DNA from: Niallia sp. NCCP-28
Lineage (GTDB): Bacteria; Bacillota; Bacilli; Bacillales; Cytobacillaceae
Assembly: GCF_023168165.1 (NCBI RefSeq)
Contig: NZ_BQYJ01000007.1
Coordinates: forward strand, 62,001 to 126,000
Direction: 5' to 3'
DNA length: 64,000 nucleotides
Each line of letters starts with the position of its first letter. Within the stretch, counting starts at the first letter, position 1. Under the pieces are notes generated by a model. That model made no database searches. It had not been told where the DNA came from and worked only from the letters and a program-made list of their open reading frames with translations. This document shows, piece after piece, positions 27,064-37,059 of the stretch. The translations under genes were made by a program, and so were the position numbers.

Positions 27064-28266
27064 ATGTTTACAAATTTTGAAAAAGCATTTTTTAAGCAAA
27101 ATGAAATAGATCAAAAAATCCCTGCCGAAGTAATGCAATCTTTAAATGAAAAATTACCAGAGGGGTTTGTTTATACAGACTTAGGAGAAGGAGCTGCCGG
27201 ACTCTTACCTAATACCGGAGGCGACTTCCAGCTTTCAGGTTTTAGTGTTCAATTGCCAGCTGATCTCCCTGATGATTTAAAACCATCAACTTTCTTTGAA
27301 TTAATAGAATATATGTATAGAACGCAAACAAAAATTAAACTTATATCTAAAAATAATATTATAAAAATTAACAATAAAGAATTTGATATAGATGAATTAC
27401 TAAAGCTCCCTTTTTCTGATTTGGAAGTAAGAGATTCTGAATTCTATATGGTGCCTAAACCATTTCAAAATCCCTTCAAAGTTATCCTAGAAAGTGATGA
27501 AGTTAAGCGGGAGTTTTTAATGAAAAGACAACCATATCCACACATGCATAAAAGTCTATTCAAAAGTATTGATAATAGTGTATTAGAAATTTCTTATTTA
27601 ATCGATGAAATAAATAATCAAATTAAATTTAACTTTACATTAGATATTGATAAAACGAAGGACATCAAACAGTTGATAGAAGCATTAAAAATATATAAAG
27701 CTTGTATGAATGGACACATAAAAATAAATAAACAACCACTACCTCAAGCAACAGATAGTAAAACTGAATTAACTTCAATCGATGAAAATATTAATTTCTG
27801 GGTAAAGGTTTTGAAACTCCAAAGCTTATTAGGGGTAAATTTTATACCTACGTCAGAAATAAAACACAACGATGTTTTATTAGTCGAGGAACTTTATCGC
27901 TCCTTATATGAAAACAAGCCATTTAAGGAATATATTAAATTAAATGATTTAACCCTTAATGGAGTACGTGGAGTTAACCCTAAGGAATTAATAGATCAAA
28001 GCTTATCATTCCAATTTATAAGGAATAGCAAAAAAGAATTATTTGGTTGTGAAATCGAGCTTTTCAGCTTGATTGGCTACTTCGATTTTAAAGTTATTGG
28101 TGTTAATATATTAGATAATGATAAATACATGTTAGAAACTGAACCTACACCAACAAAAAAAACCTTTCAGACAACCATACACTTTATCAATGAAATAAAT
28201 GCTAAAAGGTACCAAGAAGAAAAGGATATGGATGTTTTTCAAAACGCAGAAGAAATAATTTTATAA
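27064..28266 (+). CDS. abiGii: AbiGii-like abortive infection toxin
   Basis: About 400 residues. The N-terminus (FTNFEKAFFKQNE ... LNEKLPEGFVYTDLGEGAAGLLP) and position next to abiGi match AbiGii-family proteins, thought to be the toxic partner of this abortive infection system. The ATG at 27064 lies 2 nt after the AbiGi stop, so translation is coupled; a TTG at 27055 is a less likely start. The biochemical activity is not evident from visible motifs. Confidence 0.72.
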   Translation: MFTNFEKAFFKQNEIDQKIPAEVMQSLNEKLPEGFVYTDLGEGAAGLLPNTGGDFQLSGFSVQLPADLPDDLKPSTFFELIEYMYRTQTKIKLISKNNIIKINNKEFDIDELLKLPFSDLEVRDSEFYMVPKPFQNPFKVILESDEVKREFLMKRQPYPHMHKSLFKSIDNSVLEISYLIDEINNQIKFNFTLDIDKTKDIKQLIEALKIYKACMNGHIKINKQPLPQATDSKTELTSIDENINFWVKVLKLQSLLGVNFIPTSEIKHNDVLLVEELYRSLYENKPFKEYIKLNDLTLNGVRGVNPKELIDQSLSFQFIRNSKKELFGCEIELFSLIGYFDFKVIGVNILDNDKYMLETEPTPTKKTFQTTIHFINEINAKRYQEEKDMDVFQNAEEIIL

Positions 28267-28272
28267 GTTACT

Positions 28273-28302
28273 GGACAGCAGATTACCTGCTGTCTTTTTA
28301 TT
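28273..28302 (+). terminator. Terminator of the AbiG operon
   Basis: GACAGCAG...CTGCTGTC stem followed by TTTTTATTTTT directly after the AbiGii stop. Confidence 0.85.
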
Positions 28303-28566
28303 TTTATATAAATATATTATTTTTTACGTTATTATTAACATTATAATTAAATATAAAAGTTATAATAGTTTATATATAATAGACAAATAAACTGTTTTTC
28401 TATATATCCCTAGATTATTATAATTTATCTAATTAACTTTAAAGATATTATAAATGTATTAACTTTATATTTAAATAACAAAAATTTATTAAATATTTAT
28501 TAACTTAAAATAAATAAAATAAAAAACTATGCCTTTTATTCAAATTTTAAAAAAGAGGATAAACTT

Positions 28567-29733
28567 ATGAACAATTACCCTACTAATCACAAAATTACAA
28601 ACAATAGTATAATTAACTTCGAAAATTTCAATAATACAAAAGAATTAACAACCTTTATGTTAAACGAAAAATTATATACAAGATTATTAGTAGAGACAGA
28701 TTTTTTAGATAATCCCAATGCCCTCCAATTTAGCGATCTAGAAATGATATATCTATTTGTACATAATAAAAAAGACATGAATGAAAAAAAGAACAGAATG
28801 ACGAACACTAAGCAAGAGTACTTAAGAGATCTTTTAATTATTTATAAACAACTTTTAGAAAACCTAACTACTTTCCAAATTAAATTAAGCTATCAAGTAT
28901 TGGGCCATGCTCCTTCCTTATTTCAATCGTTAACTCATAGCAATTTAAGAAAGTATCAAGAATGGTTGTTAACAGCTCCTTTAGGAAAAGGCGGAAAGCC
29001 TTATGCAGCTGCAACATTAAACCGAAAAATGATTATCCTTAAAAGTTTTTTATCTTACCTATATATAAATGAATATATAAAAATCCCCTTACATGAAAAG
29101 ATGTTAAGCAGCAACGTGAGGGATGCAGATATTCCAAATAGAGACCTTAGCTCAAATGAGGTTCTTCAATTACTTGACTACTTTAAAGGACACCCAATTC
29201 TTCATTGTTTTATTGCCGTCCTTTCTACAACAGGCTTAAGGATTCGAGAATTGTGTAGTAGCCGGATTTCAGATATTACTTATCAAGATGGTGATTACTG
29301 GTTGAATGTAATGGGGAAAGGAAGGAAACAACGAGAGGTTCTATTGCACCCTAATATAATAGAAGAAATTAGATTGTTTAGGATAAGAAGAAGATTAGAA
29401 TTCAAACTAGATACTACCGATGATTCTCCTATTTTTACAACTGCTACCGGAAACCCTTATAACTATAAATACTTGTCTAACTACTTAACGAAGCATATTA
29501 ATAAGGCCGACATTACATTTATCAAAATACGCAGAACACCAATAACGCCTCACTTCCTGCGTCATGCTTATGCAATAATAAGTGCGGAGAACGGAGCAAC
29601 ATTAGAATCAATAAGTCCTAGTTTGGGCCACTCAAGCTATCGAACAACAGCTCGTTATTTAGAAAAACGACTATCACGTAAAAACAGTGCTTCTCATACA
29701 TGGAAGAATTCAAATATAATTAATAGTCTCTGA
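28567..29733 (+). CDS. Tyrosine recombinase (phage integrase family)
   Basis: 388 residues: a SAM-like core-binding domain (about 80-180) and a catalytic domain with Arg in TGLRIREL, Lys region GKGRKQREV, HFLRH (His about 329, Arg 332), LGHSSY (His 355) and Tyr about 364 in TTARYLEK. It resembles XerC/XerD-type enzymes and could resolve plasmid multimers or mobilise the neighbouring defence genes. An AT-rich stretch of about 260 nt lies upstream. No att site was defined. Confidence 0.93.
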   Translation: MNNYPTNHKITNNSIINFENFNNTKELTTFMLNEKLYTRLLVETDFLDNPNALQFSDLEMIYLFVHNKKDMNEKKNRMTNTKQEYLRDLLIIYKQLLENLTTFQIKLSYQVLGHAPSLFQSLTHSNLRKYQEWLLTAPLGKGGKPYAAATLNRKMIILKSFLSYLYINEYIKIPLHEKMLSSNVRDADIPNRDLSSNEVLQLLDYFKGHPILHCFIAVLSTTGLRIRELCSSRISDITYQDGDYWLNVMGKGRKQREVLLHPNIIEEIRLFRIRRRLEFKLDTTDDSPIFTTATGNPYNYKYLSNYLTKHINKADITFIKIRRTPITPHFLRHAYAIISAENGATLESISPSLGHSSYRTTARYLEKRLSRKNSASHTWKNSNIINSL

Positions 29734-29790
29734 CAAGGGATTAGACTTAGAACAATTAAATAGATGGAATTTATTTAATTTATTAAAAAA

Positions 29791-29840
29791 TATAAACATA
29801 AAAGGGATTGCTTCTTTAGCAAACCCTTTTATGTTTATAT
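29791..29840. terminator. Bidirectional terminator between recombinase and DUF3800-like gene
   Basis: TATAAACATAAAAGGG...CCCTTTTATGTTTATA, a 16-bp stem. It overlaps the last codons of the minus-strand gene. Confidence 0.8.
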
Positions 29841-30977
29841 TCCCTTCCTTTTAAAACTTACCAGATCAAAGAAACAGCTTATTTTGTCTGCTGTGTGTAA
29901 ATCACCGGACCAATGTTGAAAGGCTTTATTTTCTTGTAGAGAATTCTCAAGTATACCTACAAACCTCACAGTATTACCTGATTCTAACTCACCACAAGCC
30001 TCAAAATCCTCTTTAATCTTTTCAATGCTAGAGTTATTAAGATACCTTAACCAAGTTCTTAATATACCAGCTACTATGTCAGAGAGCTGTGTAAATTTAT
30101 TTTCATGTGAATGTAAAAATTTATAGTTATTAAGCGGTATATCATTTATTAACATTGATACACTATTAATCTTTTCTTCAATAGTTGCCTCTTCATCAAA
30201 ATAGTGATATGAGTTTTTAAATATTATTATTCTAGTTAAATATATGTCTTCAAAAGAGGATATTAATTCTAGATTTTTATTATTTTCCAACAATTGAAGA
30301 CCATCATTTCTGGCAGATTTTAAGGATTGACGAAAGTACTCCATTAAAAAATCCTCTTGCCAATCCTCAAATTCTTTATCAGAAAGCCAATTCAAAATAC
30401 TTTCAACAAAACCATTAACATCCGTAATGTTTGGATAGTTATAGTATCTTAAAATAGAAATAAAGTTCTCCTGATCGATTTTGATATATTTATATAATAT
30501 AGTTTTCAGCTGTGTAAGCATCTCTCTAGGTAATAAGTAAACTTCCCCTAAGGTATCAATTAAATCCACTAGGCCATAATACAAATTATCTCTATATGAA
30601 TAATGTATCCAAATCTTATTGTCTTCTATCCATTTTAGAACTAATCCTATCTTTTTTGCTTTCATAGTTGAATAAAAATCTTTAGCCCCATTTGAAGCTT
30701 GCTTAAATTTTATTTCTTTCATGTTTTTCTGAGTTATTAACTGAGCAAATAACTGTTCTACTTTTTCATTAGATATGTGATTTTCACTTCTATGTACTAT
30801 TCCACCAAGAATGAAAAAATCATTTTCATTTACATTAAAACCTTCATTTGTAATTTTAAATTTCTTAGGATTATTTGTCTCATCATAAAAAAAGGAATAA
30901 TTAATATCTACATTTTTCAAATCATTCATCTGAATAGCTCTTTCTCTTTGTAAAGAGACGTCCAAAATAGTCATCAT
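29835..30977 (-). CDS. DUF3800-like putative nuclease-fold protein
   Basis: 380 residues. It has an N-terminal acidic motif FFYDETNNPKKF, then FILGGIVHR, and a late LSDIVAGILRTW. These resemble DUF3800 proteins, which adopt an RNase H-like fold with an early Asp and a late Asp. DUF3800 genes are common in defence loci. GAAGGG precedes the ATG. Assignment rests on short motifs and is moderate. Confidence 0.6.
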   Translation of the reverse strand: MMTILDVSLQRERAIQMNDLKNVDINYSFFYDETNNPKKFKITNEGFNVNENDFFILGGIVHRSENHISNEKVEQLFAQLITQKNMKEIKFKQASNGAKDFYSTMKAKKIGLVLKWIEDNKIWIHYSYRDNLYYGLVDLIDTLGEVYLLPREMLTQLKTILYKYIKIDQENFISILRYYNYPNITDVNGFVESILNWLSDKEFEDWQEDFLMEYFRQSLKSARNDGLQLLENNKNLELISSFEDIYLTRIIIFKNSYHYFDEEATIEEKINSVSMLINDIPLNNYKFLHSHENKFTQLSDIVAGILRTWLRYLNNSSIEKIKEDFEACGELESGNTVRFVGILENSLQENKAFQHWSGDLHTADKISCFFDLVSFKRKGI

Positions 30978-31088
30978 TAAATATTACCCTTCTATTTACA
31001 TATTGAAGACTTCCGATTTGTGCATGTTAATCTTAATTCCACCTATATCGCTTCAATTCACCATAATCAGATTTTCAAATTAATTACT

Positions 31089-32393
31089 TTATGCACTCAA
31101 TAACTCATATAATGATACTAATCTGAACCAATTATATTGATAATCAAAAAAGACATAATTATAAACATCATCGTTAAACTTACTTCGGTATACAATACCA
31201 GTTATACCTTTACTTTTTGCACATTGGGCTATAAAGTTTGGGACAAGATAATCTAAGCCAGAGGAGCTTTCCAAGCTATAAGTGCAAAACTCAACAAGTG
31301 GATGCTTTTTATTAGTTAAATCAATCATTTTTACTGGCTCGATTAACTCCCATTCAATTACATCAACCGTTGTATCTTTATCTTTTACACACTCTCTAAT
31401 AGCAATCTCTTTATTATCACAAGTATATAATTCTCCTTGCCCTACAACATTATATCTACCTTGTTTCGATAATCCGAAAGGTGCCGAAAACATTTCTGGT
31501 TGTGTATATGGGATTGGTCGCTTCTTTTTATCTCTTGGTCTTGCCCTAAATAATTTTATATTCTTCTCTAAACTAATAGTTTTTACAGTGTCTAGTTGCT
31601 CTATAATTCTGCGACCTACCTCGTGTTCTCCTCCAAGCATTGGATAATCTGCCAAATGCAAATAAAACGAAACAGCTTCATTTTTAGAAATACTCTCTAA
31701 AAGATCCGTAGCCCCAACGGTACTTACAAATGATTTGACAGGTATTTCTTCTTTACCACTGCTTTTTACAATAATAGTATTAAACTTATTGTTCTCAATA
31801 TTTGATTTAATAGAATAATCATCTGGTGAAATACCTTTAAAAATTTTATTAGCAGATTTATTATCTACATTAGAATAAAATTGATTTAATGTTTGTATCG
31901 GAACAACAAGATTCTTAGAAAATTTAACGGAGCTAATCTTATTAGATGTTGTGCTCAAAGCAGTTGAGATTCCAGTTATAGATTTACCTACAGAAGCAGT
32001 TTTCCAAGTATCTAAGATCTCTGTTATTGGTTTTCTTACAGAAGTTGCAGTCTTCCAGGCCTCTAAGACTTCCGTTATTGGTTTTCTTACAGAAGTTGCA
32101 GTCTTCCAAGCATCTAAGATTTCCGTCATTGGTTCACTTACAGAAGTTGCAGTTTTCCAAGCATCTAAGATATCCGTCGTAGGTTTACCTACAGAAGTTA
32201 CAGTTTTCCAAGTATCCAAGATTTCTGTTATTGGTTTCCTTAAAGAGGTTGCAGTTTTCCAAGCATCCAAGATTTCCGTTGTAGGTTTACCTACAGAAAC
32301 AGTTTTCCAAGCATCTGAGATTTCTGTTGATGTTTGGTTAATCAACATTGATTCAACTAATGATTCGGTCTTATCTTTGTTTTCATTGGTCAT
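31089..32393 (-). CDS. RES-domain protein with N-terminal 17-residue repeats
   Basis: 434 residues. Residues ~20-145 hold seven tandem repeats of about 17 residues (unit TEILDAWKTATSVRKP). After a Ser-rich linker, the C-terminal ~170 residues form a RES domain: KLFRARP, KQGRYNVVGQGELYT, EIAIRECV and GIVYRS, with the Arg/Glu/Ser positions typical of NAD+-degrading RES toxins. No Xre/ParS-type antitoxin is adjacent. The repeats may be a sensor, filament or targeting region. CAGGAG precedes the ATG. Confidence 0.8.
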   Translation of the reverse strand: MTNENKDKTESLVESMLINQTSTEISDAWKTVSVGKPTTEILDAWKTATSLRKPITEILDTWKTVTSVGKPTTDILDAWKTATSVSEPMTEILDAWKTATSVRKPITEVLEAWKTATSVRKPITEILDTWKTASVGKSITGISTALSTTSNKISSVKFSKNLVVPIQTLNQFYSNVDNKSANKIFKGISPDDYSIKSNIENNKFNTIIVKSSGKEEIPVKSFVSTVGATDLLESISKNEAVSFYLHLADYPMLGGEHEVGRRIIEQLDTVKTISLEKNIKLFRARPRDKKKRPIPYTQPEMFSAPFGLSKQGRYNVVGQGELYTCDNKEIAIRECVKDKDTTVDVIEWELIEPVKMIDLTNKKHPLVEFCTYSLESSSGLDYLVPNFIAQCAKSKGITGIVYRSKFNDDVYNYVFFDYQYNWFRLVSLYELLSA

Positions 32394-32704
32394 ATATTAG
32401 CTCCTGATTTCGAATTAAATATACAAAGAGTATTATAAATTTTCATTTACATTATTAATATACCAGATTCTAGCAGAAAATCTAAATATAGATTAACCTT
32501 AAAACCAAAATAATTTTACATGATATTCTAAAAGGCAACCTTAAAAATCTAATCGTCCAATAGTTAATAAAGCTTACAAGATAAAAAGGTAGCAATTAAG
32601 CTCTAAACCTGCATATAATACTTATCGTATTAGCCTTCATTAAACGTTTAATAATAATCATATTTACATTTTAAACGTAAACATATAACAGCCAATTTTA
32701 TGAT
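32394..32704. other. AT-rich intergenic region
   Basis: About 310 nt between the signal peptidase gene and the RES gene. No coding region, strong hairpin or clear repeat was found. Confidence 0.5.
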
Positions 32705-33193
32705 TTATAATCCAGTTATTGGCCATATTTTAAAAGATGCTTCCCCTAATATATGCGAAATTGGAAGGGTTCCAAATACTCGACTATCCGTACTATGATC
32801 TCTATTATCACCCATAACAAAAATTTCACCATCTGGTATACTCATAGTTTCAAAATCCTCAGTTTCTTCCTTTAGAAAAGACTCCTTAACTATTCTTCCA
32901 TTAACATATAAATGGTTATTTTTATATTCTAATATTTCACCGGGTAAACCTATAACACGTTTGATTAATACGGAATTATCCGGAAGGGTAAACATGATGA
33001 TATCAAAACGTTTTGGTTCCCCTATTTTATAACTAACCTTATTCAACAGAACATAATCATGGTCATTTAAAGTTGGATACATGGACTCCCCATCTACCTT
33101 ACCTAAGGAAAAGAAGTAAGATCTTATAACAAATAGACAGATACATGCGACAATAAATACAAGAAGTTTATTTCTAATATATTTCTTATTCAT
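32705..33193 (-). CDS. sipP: Type I signal peptidase
   Basis: 162 residues with one N-terminal membrane helix (about 9-28). Catalytic Ser is in GESMYPTL, Lys in LIKRVIGLPGE, and box E is MGDNRDHSTDSR. It cleaves Sec signal peptides on the outer side of the membrane. Plasmid-borne SipP enzymes are known in Bacillus; this copy could process the many exported proteins encoded here. AGGAG precedes the ATG. Confidence 0.95.
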   Translation of the reverse strand: MNKKYIRNKLLVFIVACICLFVIRSYFFSLGKVDGESMYPTLNDHDYVLLNKVSYKIGEPKRFDIIMFTLPDNSVLIKRVIGLPGEILEYKNNHLYVNGRIVKESFLKEETEDFETMSIPDGEIFVMGDNRDHSTDSRVFGTLPISHILGEASFKIWPITGL

Positions 33194-33253
33194 TAAACGG
33201 TACTCCTAATTAAGCTAGTGGTTTTTCAAAGTTATAAATGATATGTTGCTGGT

Positions 33254-33736
33254 TCAACGTATCCGATGTAATAAAGTCTGCTCTACAATATCATCTATCA
33301 CACCATGTTTATCCTGTTCCCCTATAGTTGGATTGGACATCTTATTTTTCTGGAATTGAACATAAGATCTTGTCAGATATTTAGTTAGAATAGCTTCTGT
33401 TTGTTCTAAAAACAATTTTGCATGGTAAGCACTTTTAAAAGTTATTACTGTCCCTTCTAGCAATTCATTAAAGGTACGTGTGGTATAAATCATCTTTTCA
33501 AATTGACTATTATATGGGTACATCCTTAATTTAATGTTTTTCTCGCGCTCTTTCAGTTTTACGCTGAAGTCTCCACCATTAAATTTTGGTTTCAACAAGA
33601 TATATTCTAAGAATTTGTTATTAATAACACTTACCTTAATCCTTAAGTTATGGCACCGGTTTGCACTATCTTCATGATCATGTTGGAATTCATGTTCTAT
33701 GGAAAGTATTTTTAATTTTGGTTTATGTAAATTCAT
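33254..33736 (-). CDS. Hypothetical protein
   Basis: 160 residues, basic, mixed alpha/beta with a His-rich start (EHEFQHDHEDSANRCH). No family recognised. AAAGGAAAA precedes the ATG. It sits between the signal peptidase and a 76-residue gene. Confidence 0.6.
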   Translation of the reverse strand: MNLHKPKLKILSIEHEFQHDHEDSANRCHNLRIKVSVINNKFLEYILLKPKFNGGDFSVKLKEREKNIKLRMYPYNSQFEKMIYTTRTFNELLEGTVITFKSAYHAKLFLEQTEAILTKYLTRSYVQFQKNKMSNPTIGEQDKHGVIDDIVEQTLLHRIR

Positions 33737-33827
33737 ATGTTTTCCTTTCTTTCTATGTTTTTAAATGCATTTATTTAGCTTTATATTAAAAAACTTCTCC
33801 CCTTAGAGGTAACGCCTGTTTCAATCG

Positions 33828-34058
33828 TTAAATCCAATCATAAACATCCTCTAAGGTAAAATGAGATTCTGATAAAGTTTCTGGAAATGACTCTTCTTGC
33901 TCTAATATCCTATGCATTTTATTAAGAGCTTCTGGCATTACGCCAAAACTGAATAAGTATCTATGCTTCACTGAGTTACTCTCTCTATAGGATTGCCTAA
34001 CATAAATATAAAATTTCCCTTTTGTATATTTCTTTGTAAGATAGCCTGCTTTACCCAT
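33828..34058 (-). CDS. Small hypothetical protein
   Basis: 76 residues; strongly basic first half (YLTKKYTKGKFYIYVRQSYR) and acidic end (LSESHFTLEDVYDWI). GAGGGG precedes the ATG. Possibly nucleic-acid binding; no family recognised. A weak hairpin, GGAAC...GTTCC, lies at 34196-34222 upstream. Confidence 0.5.
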   Translation of the reverse strand: MGKAGYLTKKYTKGKFYIYVRQSYRESNSVKHRYLFSFGVMPEALNKMHRILEQEESFPETLSESHFTLEDVYDWI

Positions 34059-34320
34059 TTAACCCCTCACTTCGCCCTGTTTCCCCTACATAAACTTATA
34101 TGGTCCGTGTAGGGTAAACCACGTTTTAAATATGGATTTATCGCCGTTATAAGTAAGTGATAACAATCTTAAGCCAGCCTAATATAGATATCCATAAAGG
34201 AACACTCAAAAGAGTTCCCCAAAATAACCCAACACTAAAGCTGCCGTCAGAATGATTCCATGTTACAACCTCTTTCATATGCTGTTTTTTCGTTACTGAA
34301 ATTTATAGACAATGCTTTGT

Positions 34321-36425
34321 TTAATAGAATCCCAAGGTTCCATCTTTACCATTCTTTTTGAATCCCTTAATTAGAGATGTTGTACCGGTTGTAAGTAGTT
34401 TCTCTATATTAACCTTGGTGATGGTTACGCCTGCCTTCTGTTTGGGAATGCTAAAAGTACAGTTATTGGCGGAATAATTACTGCATCCATAAAATTTATC
34501 TCTCTCTATTAAATTTCCACCACAAGATAAACATCGTCCTATCTCTTTTGGTACTATATCCTGAATTAATTGCTCAGAGAAGTTCCAAGTCTTAGATTTC
34601 TCCTTTAATTCATTAAGAACAATCAAACTCATCTTTTCTGTTCTTTTTAAAAAATCATCAACCGAAGCTTTCCCATTTTTTATATCATCCAGATACCTTT
34701 CCATACGTCCTGTAGTTAGAACCGAAGTTAAATAACTATTCGCTCCTAAAGCCTCAATTAAAACCCTTCCTGCAGGTAGTAATAAACCTGATTATCTTGA
34801 ACAGATATGTATTTATCTTTAACTTTGTTTATAATTTCATGTATGGTAGCGGCAGTTCCTAACACTAGTTCTTTATTCTTGAAATCCTCTTTTTCCCTGA
34901 CCCAATTACCAGCGTTACTCATTATCTTGATAAGATCTCCATCTGTAAATCTAGGTTTTGGTTTTGTAAATCCTTCTTCTAATGAATGAGATAAGAGTAT
35001 TCCTGTTTCTCCCTCATGTACAAGAGGAAGCATCTTCATTTCTAACTCTGTGTCTTCTTGTTCATCAAGGGATTTATTATATAGTTGTTTCCAACCATTT
35101 TGTGTGATTACTTTCCCGTTTGCCTTAAATGTAAATTGGTCATCGATAGAGAGGATCATTTCTCTAGACTGATATATGTGGTCTGGATAATGAGCAGCGA
35201 TTAATGATTTAACAATTAAATCGTAGATCAGTCTCTCTTTACTACTAATGAATGAGTAATTACTAACATCCTCTGTAGGAAGAAGCGCAAAGTGATCCGA
35301 AACCTTAGAAGAATCTACATACCTCTTGTCATCTGTAATATCCTTCATAGCATCATTTAGGAGCGGTTTGTAATCCTCTAACTCATTTAGCTTTCGTAGA
35401 ATATCAGGGAGTGTAGCTGCTTCCTCCGCTGTTAAGTAACAACTATCAGTCCTTGGGTAAGAAACGAGCTTCCACTTCTCATATAACGATTGTAAAAGCT
35501 TTAGCACGCGATCCGAAGAAAACTTATATAATTGATTAGCCTTTGATTGCAGAGTGGATAGACTAAATAGTTGAGGCGGCTTAACGATGTGCTCCTTCTC
35601 TTCAATGGAATAAACCTTTGGGCTTTTATTCTGGCAGAAATCCCTTACTAATAAGGCAGCTTCCTTATTAAAAATGTGACTTTCCTTATCGTTAAACCAC
35701 TTTGCTGTTATGGTTCCATTCTTAAATTGTGTAGAAATGTAGAAGTCCCAATAAGATTCACTTTCAAATGTTTCAATTTCTAATTCTCTTTGATAAACAA
35801 TTCCCATTAAACTGGTTTGTACTCTTCCAGCATTCATTGTTATATTCAAACCTTTTTCACCCATCAAAGTCGTTAACGCTCTTGTTGTATTGATCCCAAT
35901 TAACCAATCAGCTCTTTGCCTCGCAATACCCGCTTGATATAAATGATTGTATTCCTTATTACTCTTCAGGGATTTAAACGCTGTCTCTACTCCATTTTTC
36001 GTGAGGGATGAGGTCCATAAACGTTTCACAGGCTTTTTGTTTCCTAAGTAATATAAAATTTCATCTATGAGCAGTTGTCCCTCCATGGCTGAATCTCCAG
36101 CATTAACAATTTATTTAATGGATGGATCCTTTAGAAATTTTCGAAACGTTTGTAAGGAACGATTTTTACTAGGAATAACCTTTAATTTAAATGTTCTAGG
36201 TACGATAGGTAAGTCTTTAATATTCCACGACTTAAGAGATTCATCATAGTCTCCAGGATTATAAAGTTCTAAAATATGACCAACTGCAGATATAAAGACA
36301 GCGGAATCAGGAAATGTCTTGCATGGTTCCACTAAGATATGATCACCTACCTTTTTATGTGGAAATGGTGCTACTAATTGATTCATCTGAATAGGCTTTT
36401 CGCAACAAACTAACACTTTCCCCAA
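34321..36425 (-). pseudogene. topB: DNA topoisomerase III (TopB), broken by a stop and a frameshift
   Basis: Three readings form one type IA topoisomerase. 36111-36425 gives the first Toprim part (CCEKP); an in-frame TAA at 36111-36113 interrupts it just before IVNAGDSAMEGQLL. 34758-36086 holds the core with the active-site Tyr in SYPRTDS. After a missing T near 34780 the frame changes to LPAGRVLIEALGANSYL, and 34321-34704 encodes the C-terminal zinc ribbon (CLSCGGNL...CSNYSANNC). The Toprim DxDxE is altered to DSAME, lacking the second Asp. TopB is common on conjugative plasmids. The gene is probably inactive unless the changes are sequence errors. Confidence 0.88.
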
Positions 36426-36490
36426 AATCTCTCTCCTCTTTTCTGGTTAACTTTTAAGCTTTAGGAAGCGGCAATGGTATCTATTGTTCT

Positions 36491-36925
36491 TTAAATGCAT
36501 TGGTTCTCTATTTTGTTTTGGTGGTAACGGTTATAATGTATCAAAATGGAAGCACCCACTTCTGGATGAACAAAATACTCATTGTTTTCTAGAATGTCTT
36601 CTATCGCTTGCTTCATTTCTGAAGCACTCATATTTTTAGAGAGAAACCCTGTAAATAAGTGAAGATCTTCCGGCAATTCAGGACCGTCCTTAAGTATCAC
36701 TAATTTTGCGCCATCTCTCTTTTGGTTTTCTAGCTGAGTAAAGGAAGAAGCTTCTTTTAGATGGGTTGAGGTTACTACGATTAATCTAGGTGATTCATCA
36801 TTAACCTTAAGATCACTTTTAGATATAACAGAGTATTTTGCTCCAAACATAATATCTATCACATCTTTTAATCCACTTTCGAAGCTAATGTTACTGCCTC
36901 CTACTACACAGATATCTGCACTCAT
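36491..36925 (-). CDS. Receiver-like domain protein without output domain
   Basis: 144 residues. The pattern of a NarL-type receiver is visible: LIVVTSTH, GAKLVILKDG, GFLSKNMSASEMKQAIEDILENNEYF and VHPEVGASIL. The acidic pocket and phospho-Asp are not evident and no DNA-binding domain follows. It may be a phosphorylation-independent protein interaction module. AAGGAG precedes the ATG. It has its own promoter and leader terminator. Confidence 0.55.
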   Translation of the reverse strand: MSADICVVGGSNISFESGLKDVIDIMFGAKYSVISKSDLKVNDESPRLIVVTSTHLKEASSFTQLENQKRDGAKLVILKDGPELPEDLHLFTGFLSKNMSASEMKQAIEDILENNEYFVHPEVGASILIHYNRYHQNKIENQCI

Positions 36926-36941
36926 AAATAATTCTCCTTTT

Positions 36942-37059
36942 TAATAAAAAAAGACCCTTTTCCAAAAAAACACATGCTGCATGTGCTTCAATGAAAAAGG
37001 GTCCTTCCCTTGATTTATGATATTGATTTCATTATAATCCAACAACATTACCTTATCAA
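36942..37059 (-). promoter_or_regulatory. Promoter plus leader terminator before the receiver-like gene
   Basis: TTGATA (37054-37059), a 17-bp spacer and TATAAT (37031-37036) form a near-consensus SigA promoter overlapping the end of the upstream gene. About 30 nt later comes AAGGGAAGGACCC, with a stem GACCCTTTTTC...GGAAAAGGGTC (36953-37003), an inner CACATGC/GCATGTG hairpin, and a U7 run. The ribosome site follows. Transcripts from this promoter must pass a terminator before the start codon. Confidence 0.75.
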
